A program made the position numbers and the translations under genes. The notes below the pieces were generated by a model, which saw nothing but the letters and a program-made list of their open reading frames with translations, did not search any database and had not been told where the DNA came from. From Orientallactaga sibirica (taxonomy: Eukaryota; Chordata; Mammalia; Rodentia; Dipodidae): a DNA stretch of 64,000 bases. Where the stretch lies: positions 12,558,001 through 12,622,000 of the forward strand of contig JAEOAD010000031.1 of assembly GCA_036365145.1 (NCBI GenBank), given 5' to 3'. This document shows positions 46,411 through 56,964 of the stretch, one piece after another (the first letter of the stretch is position 1; every line of letters starts with the position of its first letter).

Positions 46411-47115
46411 AAATGAGCTGCAAAGCCTCCACCTTCTTGCTAGCCAGCATAGTGCTGGGAAGTGCTATGCAGGTTGCTGAGTAAGAAAATTCACCAACAG
46501 GTTTGCCCAGCTGCTGAAAACCCCTGTGTGCTACAAAGCTGACTAGCCAACCACTGATGCAATGGTGGCATGACTCGTATGGGAGTAACCACTTCTCTCT
46601 GGTTGGAGCTGCGACCTGCTAAGAGACTACATGCCTGGTGCTGAAAACCTGGTTAAAAGCCTATGGTGACAAAGGTTAGAGACCTTAAGGGGGAAGCCAA
46701 GACTGCTGATTAACTAAATGGATATACTGTGCTCATCAAATTGCCCTCTACATATTTATGTTATGTTTATTGCCTTAGATTAGTGCTGCTCTCACTTTTG
46801 GTCAGAGAAGATTCTTTTTGCAAATGGTGGTGACTTCTAGGGAACTCAAAACTCATCAAAGTACTGAGAATAAGTGAAGGCTGAATGCTCAGTGCTAAAG
46901 GAGATTATCTTTACCAAGGCCTCCAATACGCAGGGGACATTACCAAAGAGGAGGTAAAAAGAATGTAAGAGCCAGAGGAAGAGGAGAAGAACTTTGGGAC
47001 ACTATCATGTGGACACAAAGTGACAGTTATGACCTCACAGCAACTGTCAACATCTCCACAAGACCTCTACATAATTGAACTCATCAACATTTTGATGTGG
47101 ATGACGGAGAAGGGT
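46411..47115 (+). mobile_element. LINE-1 3' UTR of the same element
   Basis: Contains CTCTCACTTTTGGTCAGAGA (also at 58,903), AGAATGTAAGAGCCAGAGGA, GGACACAAAGTGACAG, and ends near GGGTAAAAAAAATAG. Confidence 0.7.
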
Positions 47116-47132
47116 AAAAAAAATAGTCATGT

Positions 47133-47352
47133 GAGCTAGAGAGATGGCTTAATGGTTAAGCACTTGCCTATGAAGCCTAAGGACCCCAGTTCGAGGCTCA
47201 ATTCCCCAGGACCTATGTAGGCCAGATGTACAAGGTGGCACCTGCATCTGGAGTTCATTTGCAGTGGCTGGAGGCCCTGGTACACCCATTCTCTCTCTCT
47301 CTCTGCCTCTTTCTCTTTCTGTTTGTTGCTAATAAATAAATAAAAATAAAAA
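47133..47352 (+). mobile_element. DIP SINE
   Basis: GAGCTAGAGAGATGGCTTAA to an AATAAATAAATAAAAATAAA tail. Short CT run. Confidence 0.9.
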
Positions 47353-47640
47353 GTTATCAAAATATAAGACAGTCTACTTGGAAAGAAGGAGTTCAGTGAA
47401 AGGAGATGGGTGAGGACGGGGCACAAAAGAAGAGATTGGGAGGGGTTGTGTTCATGTATAGACATGGCCAAGAACAAAGAAACCATCAGCAAAGCAAGCT
47501 AACAGCCGACAAAATGGGAGTGAATCCTTGCCAGCTATGCTTCAGTCAGGGGCTAAGAGCCAGAATATTTGGAAGAGTGACAAAAATTAAATATCAAAAA
47601 ACAAACTGCACCACCAAATATCACAAAAGAAACACAAATT

Positions 47641-47880
47641 GGGCTGGTAAGATATCTTTGCAGTTAAGCGGCTTGCCTGCGAAGCTTAAGGACCCAGGTT
47701 CAATTCCCCAGTACCCACGTAAGCCACATGCACAAGGTGGCGGATGTGTTTTGAGTTTGTCTGCAGTGATTGGAGGCCCTGGCACACCCATTCTCTGTCT
47801 CTCTTTCTCTGTCTCTTTCTCTCTCTATATCCCTCTTTATTTGTCTCTTTTAAATAAATAAATAAAATATTTACAAAAAA
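47641..47880 (+). mobile_element. DIP SINE nested in LINE-1
   Basis: GGGCTGGTAAGATATCTTTG head, a CTGTCTC/TTTCTCT mixed run, AAATAAATAAATAAAATATT tail. Confidence 0.9.
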
Positions 47881-47930
47881 AAAGAAAGAAAAGCAAATGG
47901 CTAAGAAGTATTCATTAAAAGTGTTCAACA

Positions 47931-48088
47931 AGCCGGGCGTGGTGGCGCACGCCTTTAATCCCAGCACTCGGGAGGCAGAGGTAGGAGGATCACCAAGAGT
48001 TCGAGGCCACCCTGAGACTACATAGTGAATTCCAGGTCAGCCTGGACCAGAGTGAGACCCTACCTTGAAAAACCAAAAAAAAAAAAAA
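47931..48088 (+). mobile_element. B1 SINE nested in LINE-1, perfect target duplication
   Basis: AAAAGTGTTCAACA at 47917-47930 and 48089-48102. GCCGGGCGTGGTGGCGCACG start with intact CpGs and A18 tail: among the youngest B1 copies here. Confidence 0.95.
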
Positions 48089-48140
48089 AAAAGTGTTCAA
48101 CATCCCTAGCCATTTGGGAAATGCAAACTAAAAACAGCTC

Positions 48141-49814
48141 ACCTGACATAGGGCAGTTTGCAAAAGGAGGGAGGGAAAGAGGCCAAATCCTAAAACTGCT
48201 AAGAAGCCAGTCCTCTTTGAATACCTCAAAGCTACTCTCTGTTTGCCCAGAGCTGATCCAGGCCAGGTTTTCTGTCACACACAACCTAGAGTTCTGACTG
48301 CAAGGTGCCTTAAAAGAAGGCACAGCATGGAGCTGAACCACCACTATAATAATAGATACCACCTTCAAAGGTTTTAACATTTTAATAATAAGCCTTTCAC
48401 ATATCAGTGTAATTTTCCCATTTGCTAACACCCCTTTTAAAGCCTAGGACATTCCCTTGTGTAGAAACAGCCTGAAACTGCACTGAGAGCCACCTGTAGA
48501 CAGGCTTGGCAGAAAACACACATCTAGGTGTCTCTTCCTCACAGGCCTGTGCCCAAGCACAGTGCCCTGGGGAACAAACAAAACACCCTGAGCCAAGAAA
48601 ATCAGAGCTCATCTAAGGTTCTTCAGGTAACTTCCAGAAAGAGTCCAGGCATTGGATTCACAGCCCAGAGTGAAGAGGGGGGGTTGGGTGGCCAAAGAAG
48701 AGAGCAGCCCAAGAAAGCTGCCAAGCACAGCTCTTCTTAATGAAGAAAAAGAAGATTCCAGAAACAAAGAATGGACTAGCACAACAGCATGGTCCCCTGG
48801 TTACAGTTTTCCCCTTCTGGAATCCCATTAACCAAGTGGCCTCAAGTTTCAAGTCAATGTCCACACTGTCAATCTCAACGAAGTTCTAGAAAAGATATGT
48901 CAACCTTCCATTCAAACCAAAGCAATGGCTTGTAACAAGAGAGATGTTCAAAACTCTTTGACTTTAGAGTGTCATCCCCAGGCACAGTTTGTTTACTCAA
49001 AGTCCCCGTCAGAAGTGGGTTCCTATTGAGTGGTCCCAGACGCCACTTACATGAACCGTGAGTCTGAGACAGCAAGCCCCAGGGCCCAGCAGTCCAACCT
49101 GGAGAGCCTGGAGAGCAAGCGGCCTTCTGGAATCGCCCCACAAGGAAAAGCGAAGCAACACTGAGCCCAGAGGGTGGGTTCAGTTTGAGGGCTGGCAGTC
49201 AGCAACAGTGACCGACATCCAGAGACTGAGGTATGACTCCCAGCCCTGCAAGTCCCTTGTCCATGTGCCTCCGAGAGAGCCACTCATCCAGAACACGAAT
49301 TTCTTCCTTCGTCACTACTTCTTTCCAGGTATGTCTGGGGCTCTGGCGGTACATCCTGATGCCATCCCCACCTCTCTACTCCATGGGGCCTTGAGCTTTC
49401 CCATTTCTCCTGAGGTCTTCCCAGGCCACCCCAACCAGGAGCAGCCCTGCACCTATGACCTGTGAGCACACCTGCTCAGTCCTGTACCATCCAGTGGGAT
49501 GACGGCAATGGCAGCCACCATGATGGGAGCCCTTTAGGACAACGCAACCACACATCATCCCAGCACAGTCCACAGCCAGTGAGGCAGGCAGGGCTCCTCC
49601 CCCTGTGGAGCTAAGGAAATCGAGTTTAGGAGATGCTGAGAGGCCTGCCCCAGTAAGTGGCACTCAAATCCTGAACTCTGCACACTCCAGCAGAGGGCAG
49701 GAAGCGTACCTCAGCCTCAGAGCGCGAGTGGAGGCACTAAATGATTATCTCCCAGGCAACCTCAAGTTTCTCAGATTGCCAGCCAGGTCTCACTATGACT
49801 AAAAATAAAAAGAA
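48141..49814. other. Intron 1 single-copy DNA
   Basis: 1.7 kb without recognised repeats. A 135-codon open frame (49058-49465, plus) has no known domain and no splice context I trust. Confidence 0.5.
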
Positions 49815-50022
49815 GGCTGGAGAGACGGCTTAGTGCTTAAGGTGCTTGCCCACAAACCATAAGAATTCCTGTTCAAATCTCCAGGTCCCACATAGACACA
49901 CAGTGACACAAGCGTGGAATGTTGTACACGCGCACAAGGGGGTGCACTTGTCTGGAGATCGTTCAGTGGCTGAGGTCCTGGCCCATTCTCCCCCCCCAAA
50001 AAATAAAAATAAAAAATAAAAT
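49815..50022 (+). mobile_element. DIP SINE, long variant
   Basis: GGCTGGAGAGACGGCTTAGT head. Body includes GACACAAGCGTGGAATGTTG and GCGCACAAGGGGGTGCACTT, the same extra-segment layout as at 4,202. Confidence 0.8.
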
Positions 50023-50027
50023 AAGGG

Positions 50028-50222
50028 CTGGAGATATGGCTTAGCAGTTAAGGTGCTTGCCTGAGAAGACCAAGGACTCAGGTTTGAATCCCCAGTACCC
50101 AGATGCACATAGTGGCACATGCTGTCTGAAGTTCCTTTGCAGTGACTAAAGACACTGGCACTCCCATTCTCGCTCTGTTTCTCTCTCTCTTTCTCTAATG
50201 AAAAACAAATATTTTTAAAAGA
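50028..50222 (+). mobile_element. DIP SINE
   Basis: GGCTGGAGATATGGCTTAGC to CTCTTTCTCTAATGAAAAAC. Adjacent to the previous copy's tail. Confidence 0.88.
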
Positions 50223-50334
50223 AAAATAAAATATAAATATAAAAAGAAGTTTGTGCCCATCTTATGACATCAAGCTATCTAAATTAACCTCACCTACAAG
50301 TTTAATAAAATACACTAAAATGCTAACATATTTT

Positions 50335-50657
50335 TATGAGTATGTGTATGTGTGTGTGCGTGCGTCGTGCGTGCACACACGTGTTCGTATGTGTGGATGT
50401 ACATGTGGAGGCCAGAGGACAACATCAGGTCATTCTCACAAATGCTGTCTACCTCCTTTGAGACAGTGTCTCTGGCCTGGAGTAGACTAGGTGGCCCATA
50501 AACCCAAGGGATCTGCCTGTCTCCATTCACCTAGCACTGGAATTCTAAACACATGCCAACATGCCCCAGTTTTCTTACATGGGCACTGGGGATCAAACTC
50601 AGATCCCCATGATTGTGAAGCAAGCATCTTGACACTTAGGCCATCTCCCCAGCCCTA
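50335..50657 (-). mobile_element. B4 SINE
   Basis: GT-rich left end, TGTGGAGGCCAGAGGACAAC, and GGGCACTGGGGATCAAACTC, TTAGGCCATCTCCCCAGCCC at the right end. Confidence 0.85.
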
Positions 50658-50803
50658 CTAACAGGTTTTTGTTTGTTTGTTTGTTTGTTTTTGTTTATTT
50701 GTTTCTTAAGGTAGCATCTCACTCTAGCCCAAGCTTGCCTCAAACTTACAGTGATCCTCCTACCTCTGCCTCCCAAGAGTTGGAATTAAAAGGGTGCACC
50801 AGG

Positions 50804-51018
50804 GATGGAGAGATGGTTTAGCAATTAAGGCACCTGTCTGCAAAGCCTAAGGACCCAGGTTCTATTCCCCAGTACCCACATAAGCCAGATGCACAAGGTG
50901 GCACATGTGTCTGGAGTTCGTTTCCAGTGGCTACAGGCACTAATGTGCCCATTCTCTTTCTCTCCTTTACTCTCTTAAATAAATAAATAACACATTTTTT
51001 AAAGCGGCATAAAGGAGA
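50804..51018 (+). mobile_element. DIP SINE inserted into B1
   Basis: GGGATGGAGAGATGGTTTAG head. Tail AAATAAATAAATAACACATTTTTT followed by A-rich DNA and then the AT microsatellite. Confidence 0.88.

Positions 51019-51078
<60 letters not shown>
51019..51078. repeat. (TA)n microsatellite
   Basis: About 30 TA units at the 3' end of the DIP insertion. Self-complementary, so it can extrude a hairpin. Likely unstable in length. Confidence 0.95.
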
Positions 51079-51080
<2 letters not shown>

Positions 51081-51130
51081 TGTGCATCACCATACCCAGC
51101 TTCTAACAGATTTTGTTGGGGATCTAGACA

Positions 51131-51262
51131 AGCTGACTCCAGTGGTGGTTCACATTTACAATCCCAGCCCTCAGAGGCTGAGGCAGGAGGATCACGAGTT
51201 CAGAGCTGGCCTGGGCTACATATGGAGACTCTGTCTCAAAAGAAACAAAACAAAAAACAAAC
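51131..51262 (+). mobile_element. B1 SINE, diverged
   Basis: GACTCCAGTGGTGGTTCACA to AAAAGAAACAAAACAAAAAA. Confidence 0.8.
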
Positions 51263-51399
51263 CACTGGGGTGGGGTAAGCAGGGAGTAGCCCCTCTGAAA
51301 AGCAGGAGTAAGGAAGGAAACGCCCTTCAGATAGCAGAACCAGAATTACAGAGCTAAGCAATGCTCACACATCAGCAAGCAGCTGGTTAATAGACTAGA

Positions 51400-52600
51400 A
51401 AGTCCAGAAAATAGACCCCAGCACATCCTAGAATCTAATATCTAATAAAGGTAATATTAAAAACAAGAGGGAATAAGTTACCCATCCAACATTTTGCTGA
51501 AAACCAGTCATACTTCATACTTTAAAATCACAATAAATTAGATGGATCAAACTTAAATGTTGAAAATACAAAAAGGATGATAAATTCAAACATACAAAAA
51601 ACTGTAAATCAAGACAAATGATAAATAGGGAGAAATATTTCCCATTTATGTGATCAACTAACCTCCTTAATAGACAGGAGAACCTACAAATCAATTAAAA
51701 AGACTAATCACCTAACTGAAACTTGCCAAAGGATATAAAAACAGGCAGTGCACACAGTGAGAAAATGCAAATAACCAGAGGCTGGAGAGATGGCTCAGCA
51801 GTTAAAGTGCTTGCTTGCAAAGCCTGATGACCTAGGCTTGATTCGTCAGTACCCATGTAAAGCCAAACGCACAAAGTGGTGTATGCACCTGAAATTCATT
51901 TGCAGCAGCTCCAGGCCCTGGCACATCCATTCTCTCTCCTGTCTGGATCTTTCTCTCTCTCTTCTCTCTGTGTCCATTCTCTCCCTCCCTCCCTCCCTCC
52001 CTCCTTCCTCCCCCCTCTCTCTCTCTCTCTCCCTCCTCTCTCTCTCTCCTGTCTCTCTCTGCTTGGAAATAGATAAATAATTTAATTTTTAAAAAAACTC
52101 CAAATGTCCTCACAGTCTACACTATGAAGACATGCCCAATCCCACATTCAGCAAGAGAAGTGCAAGTTGACCCTTCACAGAGATGCCATTTTCCATCTAT
52201 GAACTTAGCAAAGATTAAAGTGTTTAAAGCAACACTGTTGACAAGGATGCAGGGAAACAGGTTCTTTCATTCATGCTCACGGAAATGCAACTGTTACAGC
52301 ATATGCGAGACCAGCTCGGCAGCATCCGTCACTTACAAAGGCATAGCCCTTATGGAACAGTCCTTTTTGAAGAAGTTGTGCTACTATTGTGGAAGAGGGG
52401 GCGGGAAGATTGTGAGAGCCACAAGAGGGTAAAAATACCATGAGGCACAGCTTGCCCCAGAGACAGAGGCCCTAATTACCCCACATTGAACACCAATAAC
52501 CCTACTGAGGAGGGCCCTCAGGGAAATGGGGATGGGGGAGGAGACATACTACAACCTATGTTTAAAAATTAACTAATAATACAAAAAATATTTTAAATTT
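51400..52600 (+). pseudogene. LINE-1 ORF2 C-terminus and 3' UTR
   Basis: 51,420-51,779 and 52,096-52,390 are decayed ORF2 C-terminus (TQQEKCK-like at about 52,145 and LTRMQGNRFFHS-like at about 52,235). 52,390-52,600 is 3' UTR (GGAAGAGGGGGCGGGAAGAT, GAGGAGGGCCCTCAGGGAAA). Interrupted by a DIP. Confidence 0.75.
51780..52095 (+). mobile_element. DIP SINE with expanded CT/CCCT region
   Basis: Starts GGCTGGAGAGATGGCTCAGC. The pyrimidine tract spans about 51,930-52,060 and mixes CT, CCCT and CTGT units. Confidence 0.9.
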
Positions 52601-52619
52601 AAAAAAGAATTTATCCTAA

Positions 52620-52915
52620 ACATATGTTCCCTCTTATGTAGTATGATAAACACATGCCTGTTGATAGGAGACTGATTACACAAATCAAGTTACAGCCACA
52701 TAATGATATGATCATATGATCCCATGAAGCAGCTTTGTCTTCACTGACAAGAAATATCTCCCAGATTCACAAGATGTACATTTACACAAAGTAAGGCAAG
52801 AAGTACAGTGCATTAGATACTGCCTGCAAAAAAAATCTGGACCACCCATATAACATAAATTAATGTGTCATTTATGAAAGTGATCTCAAATGGAATTTCC
52901 ATAGAAATATATACA
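52620..52915 (+). mobile_element. Possible ancient LINE-1 (L1M) fragment
   Basis: ACATAATGATATGATCATATGATCCC and neighbouring CAGATTCACAAGATGTACAT-like words recall the old mammalian LINE-1 ORF2 end. Low certainty. Confidence 0.35.
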
Positions 52916-52924
52916 TACATAAGA

Positions 52925-53262
52925 TTTATGTCTCAGTGACAGACACGAACATTAATCACAACCAATCAAAGCAGAAATCCAGAGGCTACAAAGAATTCAA
53001 CACTAAATCAGACTGCCAACAGGCCTGCCATGGCTCAGAGAACACTGCAGAAGGGGCAGCATGACTGTAAGAGCCACAGAGTGGGTAAGAATACCCTGAG
53101 ACATGGTCCCCCAACTACCTCATAGGGCTGATTGAGGCCTCTATGACCCCCACAGTGAATACCATAACCCTACTGAGGAGGGCCCCCAGGGAAAGAGGAG
53201 TGGGAGCAAAAGGATAAAAGAGTATAACCTGTCATAATATACAAAATAAAATTTAAAACAAA
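52925..53262 (+). mobile_element. LINE-1 3' UTR fragment
   Basis: CAGAAATCCAGAGGCTACAA, CAGACTGCCAACAGGCC, GTAAGAGCCACAGAGTGGGT and a AATAAAATTTAAAACAAAAG end. Close to 39,290-39,725. Confidence 0.85.
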
Positions 53263-53440
53263 AGATGTATGTCTCAGAGATAAAACCATAAAACTCATAG
53301 GAGAAAACAGAAAACATAGCATAAACCTTTGTAACCTTGGATTAAACAATGGCTTTTAAGTAGAACACCAGAGGCTATAAAGCAAAAAAAAAAAAGAAAA
53401 ATAGATGAATTGGACTTCATCCAAATTAAAAAGGACCTGA

Positions 53441-53692
53441 GGGGCTGGAGAGATGACTTAGCAGTTAAGGTACATGTCTGCGAAGCCTAAGGACCCAGGT
53501 TCGATCCTCCAGGTCCCACATAAGCCAGATGTACGTGGTGGCATATGTGTCTGGAGTTCATTTGCAGTGGCCCTGGAGCGCCCATTCTCTCTCAGTCTCT
53601 CCCCCAACCCTCTCTCTGTCTTTAATAAATAAGTAAATAAAAATAAATCTTAAATAAATATATATTTAAAGGTAGCTTCTGTTAAAAAAAAT
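53441..53692 (+). mobile_element. DIP SINE in LINE-1
   Basis: Preceded by AAAAAGGACCTGA (to 53440) and followed by AAAGGACCTGAG (53693-53704), a target duplication. Confidence 0.9.
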
Positions 53693-53702
53693 AAAGGACC
53701 TG

Positions 53703-53880
53703 AGGAGATAGCTTAATGGCTAAAGGTGCTTGCTCTCAAAGCCTGCTGGCCTGGGTTCAATTCCCTAGCCATCCACATAAAACCAGACTGAAAAAAAAAA
53801 AAAAAAGCAAGAGATAGGTCTGGCATTTACTTGCAGCAGCGAGCGAGCTTGGTGCATAAATAAATAAATAAATAAATGAA
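53703..53880 (+). mobile_element. DIP SINE, CA-variant type, at the same site
   Basis: Head begins at GAGGAGATAGCTTAATGGCT. Has AAGCCTGCTGGCCTGGGTTC and CACATAAAACCAGACTG as in the variant subfamily, an internal A run, and an AAATAAATAAATAAATAAAT tail. Confidence 0.8.
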
Positions 53881-53960
53881 TCATTAATTTTAGAAAGTGA
53901 AAAAGTAGCCTACAGGATGGGAGAGAACATTGCAAACTGCATGCTCAATAAAGTTGCTTG

Positions 53961-54440
53961 TATTTCCAGTAGCCATGGGTTAACAAACAATATCAGTGCC
54001 AGATGAGGGCCACCTCCTAGTGAGTAGTTAGTTAAGGAAACCCTGGAGGCCCCCAAAACATACAAGTTATTGCCATGGCTCTTGGCTGCCCACCAGAACC
54101 AGACCCCATGGCTAAAGACAGCTTGGTTGGCAGGACATAGAGAGATCAAGCTGAAAGTGAACTGGAAGCTTCCTCTCTGCTGGCTAGCTGTTAATGTGCC
54201 AGAATATGCCATGCAGGCTGCAGACAGAGAAAGTCATCAACAGCACCTCCCAGAGGAAAATCCTGCTTTCTACAATCCTAACCTACCAGGCAAGACACGT
54301 CTTGTGGTATAATGGAGGCATCACTGGACATAACTAACAGCTCACTGTCTAGTTGGATTTGAGCCCCACTCCACACAAGGGAATTCATTCCTGGTCAATT
54401 CAACCAGGTCAATAGCCTATGTTTGAAAAGAACAAGGTCC
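53961..54440 (+). mobile_element. LINE-1 3' UTR-like region
   Basis: Shares layout with 46,420-46,700 (CATGCAGGCTGCAGACAGAG versus ATGCAGGTTGCTGAGTAAG, then ATCAACAGCACCTCCC). Diverged. Confidence 0.5.
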
Positions 54441-54454
54441 TAGTGATCAAGAGA

Positions 54455-54609
54455 AAGAGGAAGCAGCCTCCAGCCATTGCAAACGAACTCTAGATGCATG
54501 TGCCACCTTCTGCATCTGGCTTACATGGGTACTGGGGACTCGAGCCTCAAACCGGGGTCCTTAGGCTTCACAGGCAAGCACTTAACCACTAAGCCATCTC
54601 TCCAACCCT
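54455..54609 (-). mobile_element. DIP SINE, partial
   Basis: GCAGCCTCCAGCCATTGCAA to TAAGCCATCTCTCCAACCC. The tail side (left) is short and lacks the CT/GA run. Confidence 0.85.
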
Positions 54610-54815
54610 TGACTTTGCTTTTTTAACCTTAACATTCACTTTGATGTTGCATTCCCAAGGCAAGGACAAAAGAAAAAGTTATTGCCAAGGCATAGCTGAA
54701 TTGTAGCCAAGGGCACAAAGCAAGACTGCTGTCACTGGGGGCTCTCTTCCTCAGCCCTACACAGGGGAGATGCACACACATCATCATCATGATCATCACC
54801 CTCCCCTCCAGGGTT
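54610..54815. other. Intron 1 DNA, nothing recognised
   Basis: Includes a short CAT tandem near 54,780. Confidence 0.4.
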
Positions 54816-55150
54816 TAATGAACATTGCAGAAGGAGGGACGGTAAGAATGTAAGAGCTAGAGGATGGCGAGGAGGAGCACTGTGGAACTCACCGCTGCTG
54901 TGGTTACCTGCACAAGACTTCTCAACAGGATGAGGTCAGCCACCATTCTGGATGGGCAGGGCACGGGCTTATGAGGCCTCTCCTCTCCCTCTCTGAGGAG
55001 CTAATGGCAGTTCATGGTTGCTGGGGGAGAGGCAGTCATTCTCTTCCATGGTGTAGCTACTTGTGAGTAGTGGGAAGAAGGGGGACAATGGAACTGGGGC
55101 AAGGAGACAAGCCAAGGGAAGTGGGGTGCCCATGATCAAAATGCTATATA
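54816..55150 (+). mobile_element. LINE-1 3' UTR fragment
   Basis: GAACATTGCAGAAGGAGGGA, GGTAAGAATGTAAGAGCTAG and a G/A-rich end. Terminates close to the next DIP. Confidence 0.75.
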
Positions 55151-55152
55151 TA

Positions 55153-55342
55153 GGGGCTGGAGAAATGGCTTAGCAGTTAAGGCATTTGCCTGCAAAGCCA
55201 AAGGATCCCAGTTCAATTCTCCAGGACCCACGCAAGCCAGATGCACAAAGGGGTGGGGCGCATGTGTCTGGAATTCGTTTGCAGTGGCTGGAGGCCCTGG
55301 CATGCCCATTCTCTCTCACACACACTCAAATAACTAAAATAC

Positions 55343-55378
<36 letters not shown>
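55153..55378 (+). mobile_element. DIP SINE ending in an AT microsatellite
   Basis: Head GGGGCTGGAGAAATGGCTTA. The CT run is replaced by CTCTCTCACACACACTC. About 19 AT units at 55,339-55,376 form the tail. Confidence 0.9.
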
Positions 55379-55380
<2 letters not shown>

Positions 55381-55425
55381 TCTCCAAATAATTGTATTGA
55401 AAGGTACCTGTATTTAAAATATTCT

Positions 55426-55570
55426 TGGGCTGTTAAAGCACTTGCCTATGAAGCCTAAGGACCCAGGTTTGATTCCCCAGTACCCATGTAAGCCAGATGC
55501 ACAAGGTGGTACATGTGTCTGGAGTTCATTTGCAGTGGCTGGAGGCCCTGGTGTGCCCATTCTCTCCCTC

Positions 55571-55609
<39 letters not shown>

Positions 55610-55657
55610 CTTTCTCTCCCTCTCTCTCAAATAAATAAATAAAAGTATTTCAGAAAA
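55426..55657 (+). mobile_element. DIP SINE with TCTA tetranucleotide
   Basis: The head lacks the first A-box part (GGGCTGTTAAAGCACTTGCC). A (TCTA)n run of about ten units at 55,571-55,609 sits where the CT run belongs. Confidence 0.9.
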
Positions 55658-55659
55658 GA

Positions 55660-55835
55660 AAAAAGAAAGCTAAAGGCTTTAAAAAATATTCCTATAACTC
55701 AATAATAAAAAATTAATTAAATTAAAGACAGGCAAAAGAGCTTAATAGTTCTTTGAAGAGAATAAATAAATGACCAATAAGCAAATGCAGGAAAGATCAC
55801 ATCATCAGTAGTAAGTGCAATGCAAACTGAAGCCA
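55660..55835 (+). pseudogene. LINE-1 ORF2 fragment leading into minisatellite
   Basis: TTCCTATAACTCAATAATAA, ATGACCAATAAGCAAATGCA and CAATGCAAACTGAAGCCATGAG in LINE-1 order just before the first 32-base units. Confidence 0.7.
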
Positions 55836-56472
55836 TGAGATACAACTTCACACTGCAACCAAAACCATGAGATATCACTTCACACTGTGACCAAAACCAC
55901 AAGATACCACTTCACACTGTGACCAAAACCACGAGATAACACTTCACACTGCAACCAAAACCACAAGATAACACTTCACTCTGTGATCAAAACCACAAGA
56001 TACCACTTCACACTCTGACCAAAACCACGCAATAACACTTTACTCTGTGATCAAAACTACATGACTACACTTCACACTGTGAGCAAAACCATGAGATACC
56101 ACTTCACACTCTGACCAAAACCACAAGATACCACTTCACACTGCGATCAAAACCCCAAGATACCACTTCACACTCTGACCAAAACCACAAGATACCACTT
56201 CACACTATGACCAAAACCACAAGATACCACTTCACATTGTGATCAAAACCACAAGATACCACTTCACATTGTGATCAAAACCACAAGATACCACTTCACA
56301 CTCTGACCAAAACCACAAGATATCACTTCACACTGCGATCAAAACCACCAGATACCACTTCACACTCTGACCAAAACCACAAGATACCACTTCACACTGT
56401 GATCAAAACCACAAGCTACCACTTCACACTATGACCAAAACCACTTCACACTACGATCAAAACCACAAGATA

Positions 56473-56578
56473 GCCAGGTGTAGTGCCACACACCTTTAAT
56501 CACAGCATTTGGGAGTCAGAGGTAGGAGGAGGTCAGCCTGAACTGGAGTAAGACTCTGACTCAGGAAGAAAAAAAAAA
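56473..56578 (+). mobile_element. B1 SINE, internally deleted, in minisatellite
   Basis: AGCCAGGTGTAGTGCCACAC, then GTAGGAGGAGGTCAGCCTGA, with the central part missing, and A-rich tail. Confidence 0.85.
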
Positions 56579-56786
56579 CACAAGATACCACTTCACATTA
56601 TGACCAAAACCATGAGATAGCAATCAAAACCACAATGACAATACCATTTTACACTGTGACTAAAATCATACTGTGATCAAAACCACAATGTGATACCACT
56701 TCACACTACAACCAAAACCACAAGATACCTCTTCATACTGCAATCAAAACTACACAATACAACTGTGCACTGTGATCAAAACTACA

Positions 56787-56923
56787 ATGACAGCCAGGCA
56801 TGGTGGCGCACACCTTTAATTTCAGCACTTGGGAGGCAGAGGCAGGAGGATCGCTGTGAGATTACATAGTGAATTCCAGGTCAGCCTGAGCTAGAGTGAA
56901 ACCCTACCTCAAAAAAAAAAAAA
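56787..56923 (+). mobile_element. B1 SINE in minisatellite
   Basis: AGCCAGGCATGGTGGCGCAC to A13 tail. A short central deletion after GATCGCTGTGAG. Confidence 0.9.
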
Positions 56924-56964
56924 TCTACAATGAGATACCACTTCATACTGTGATCAAAAAGATA

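Larger units (their letters stand above)
47491..48140 (+). pseudogene. LINE-1 ORF2 C-terminal fragment
   Basis: 47491-47640 and 47883-48140 read as decayed ORF2 C-terminus. After the B1, CSTSLAIWEMQTKNS appears, the usual KxCSxSLxIxEMQ motif. Two SINEs are nested inside. Confidence 0.75.
50663..51102 (-). mobile_element. B1 SINE split by a later DIP insertion
   Basis: (TTTG)n tail and B1 body run to GTTGGAATTAAAAGGGTGCA at about 50,800. The rest (GGTGTGCATCACCATACCCA) resumes at 51,079 after the DIP and its AT tract. Confidence 0.85.
53263..53960 (+). pseudogene. LINE-1 ORF2 fragment split by two DIP copies
   Basis: 53,275-53,440 (KIKLIGENRKHS-like, then IDELDFIQIKKDL-like) and 53,881-53,955 (KVAYRMGENIANCMLN) are consecutive in LINE-1 order. 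The two SINEs landed between them. Confidence 0.75.
55836..56960 (+). repeat. 32-bp minisatellite derived from LINE-1 ORF2
   Basis: Unit approximates AAAACCACAAGATACCACTT CACACTGTGATC (32 bases), about 20 tandem copies to 56,470 and more, less regular, to 56,960. The unit matches the LINE-1 ORF2 stretch that follows the EMQ motif (ATCAAAACCACAATGAGATA, then CCACTTCACAC). Two B1 copies interrupt the array. Confidence 0.93.

Noticed and set aside
49058..49465. 135-codon frame as an exon or gene
   Set aside because: Single-copy intron DNA without recognisable domain; the overlapping minus strand also has open frames.
55836..56960. CRISPR-like or centromeric satellite array
   Set aside because: No spacers; the 32-bp unit is LINE-1 ORF2 sequence and the array is short and local.
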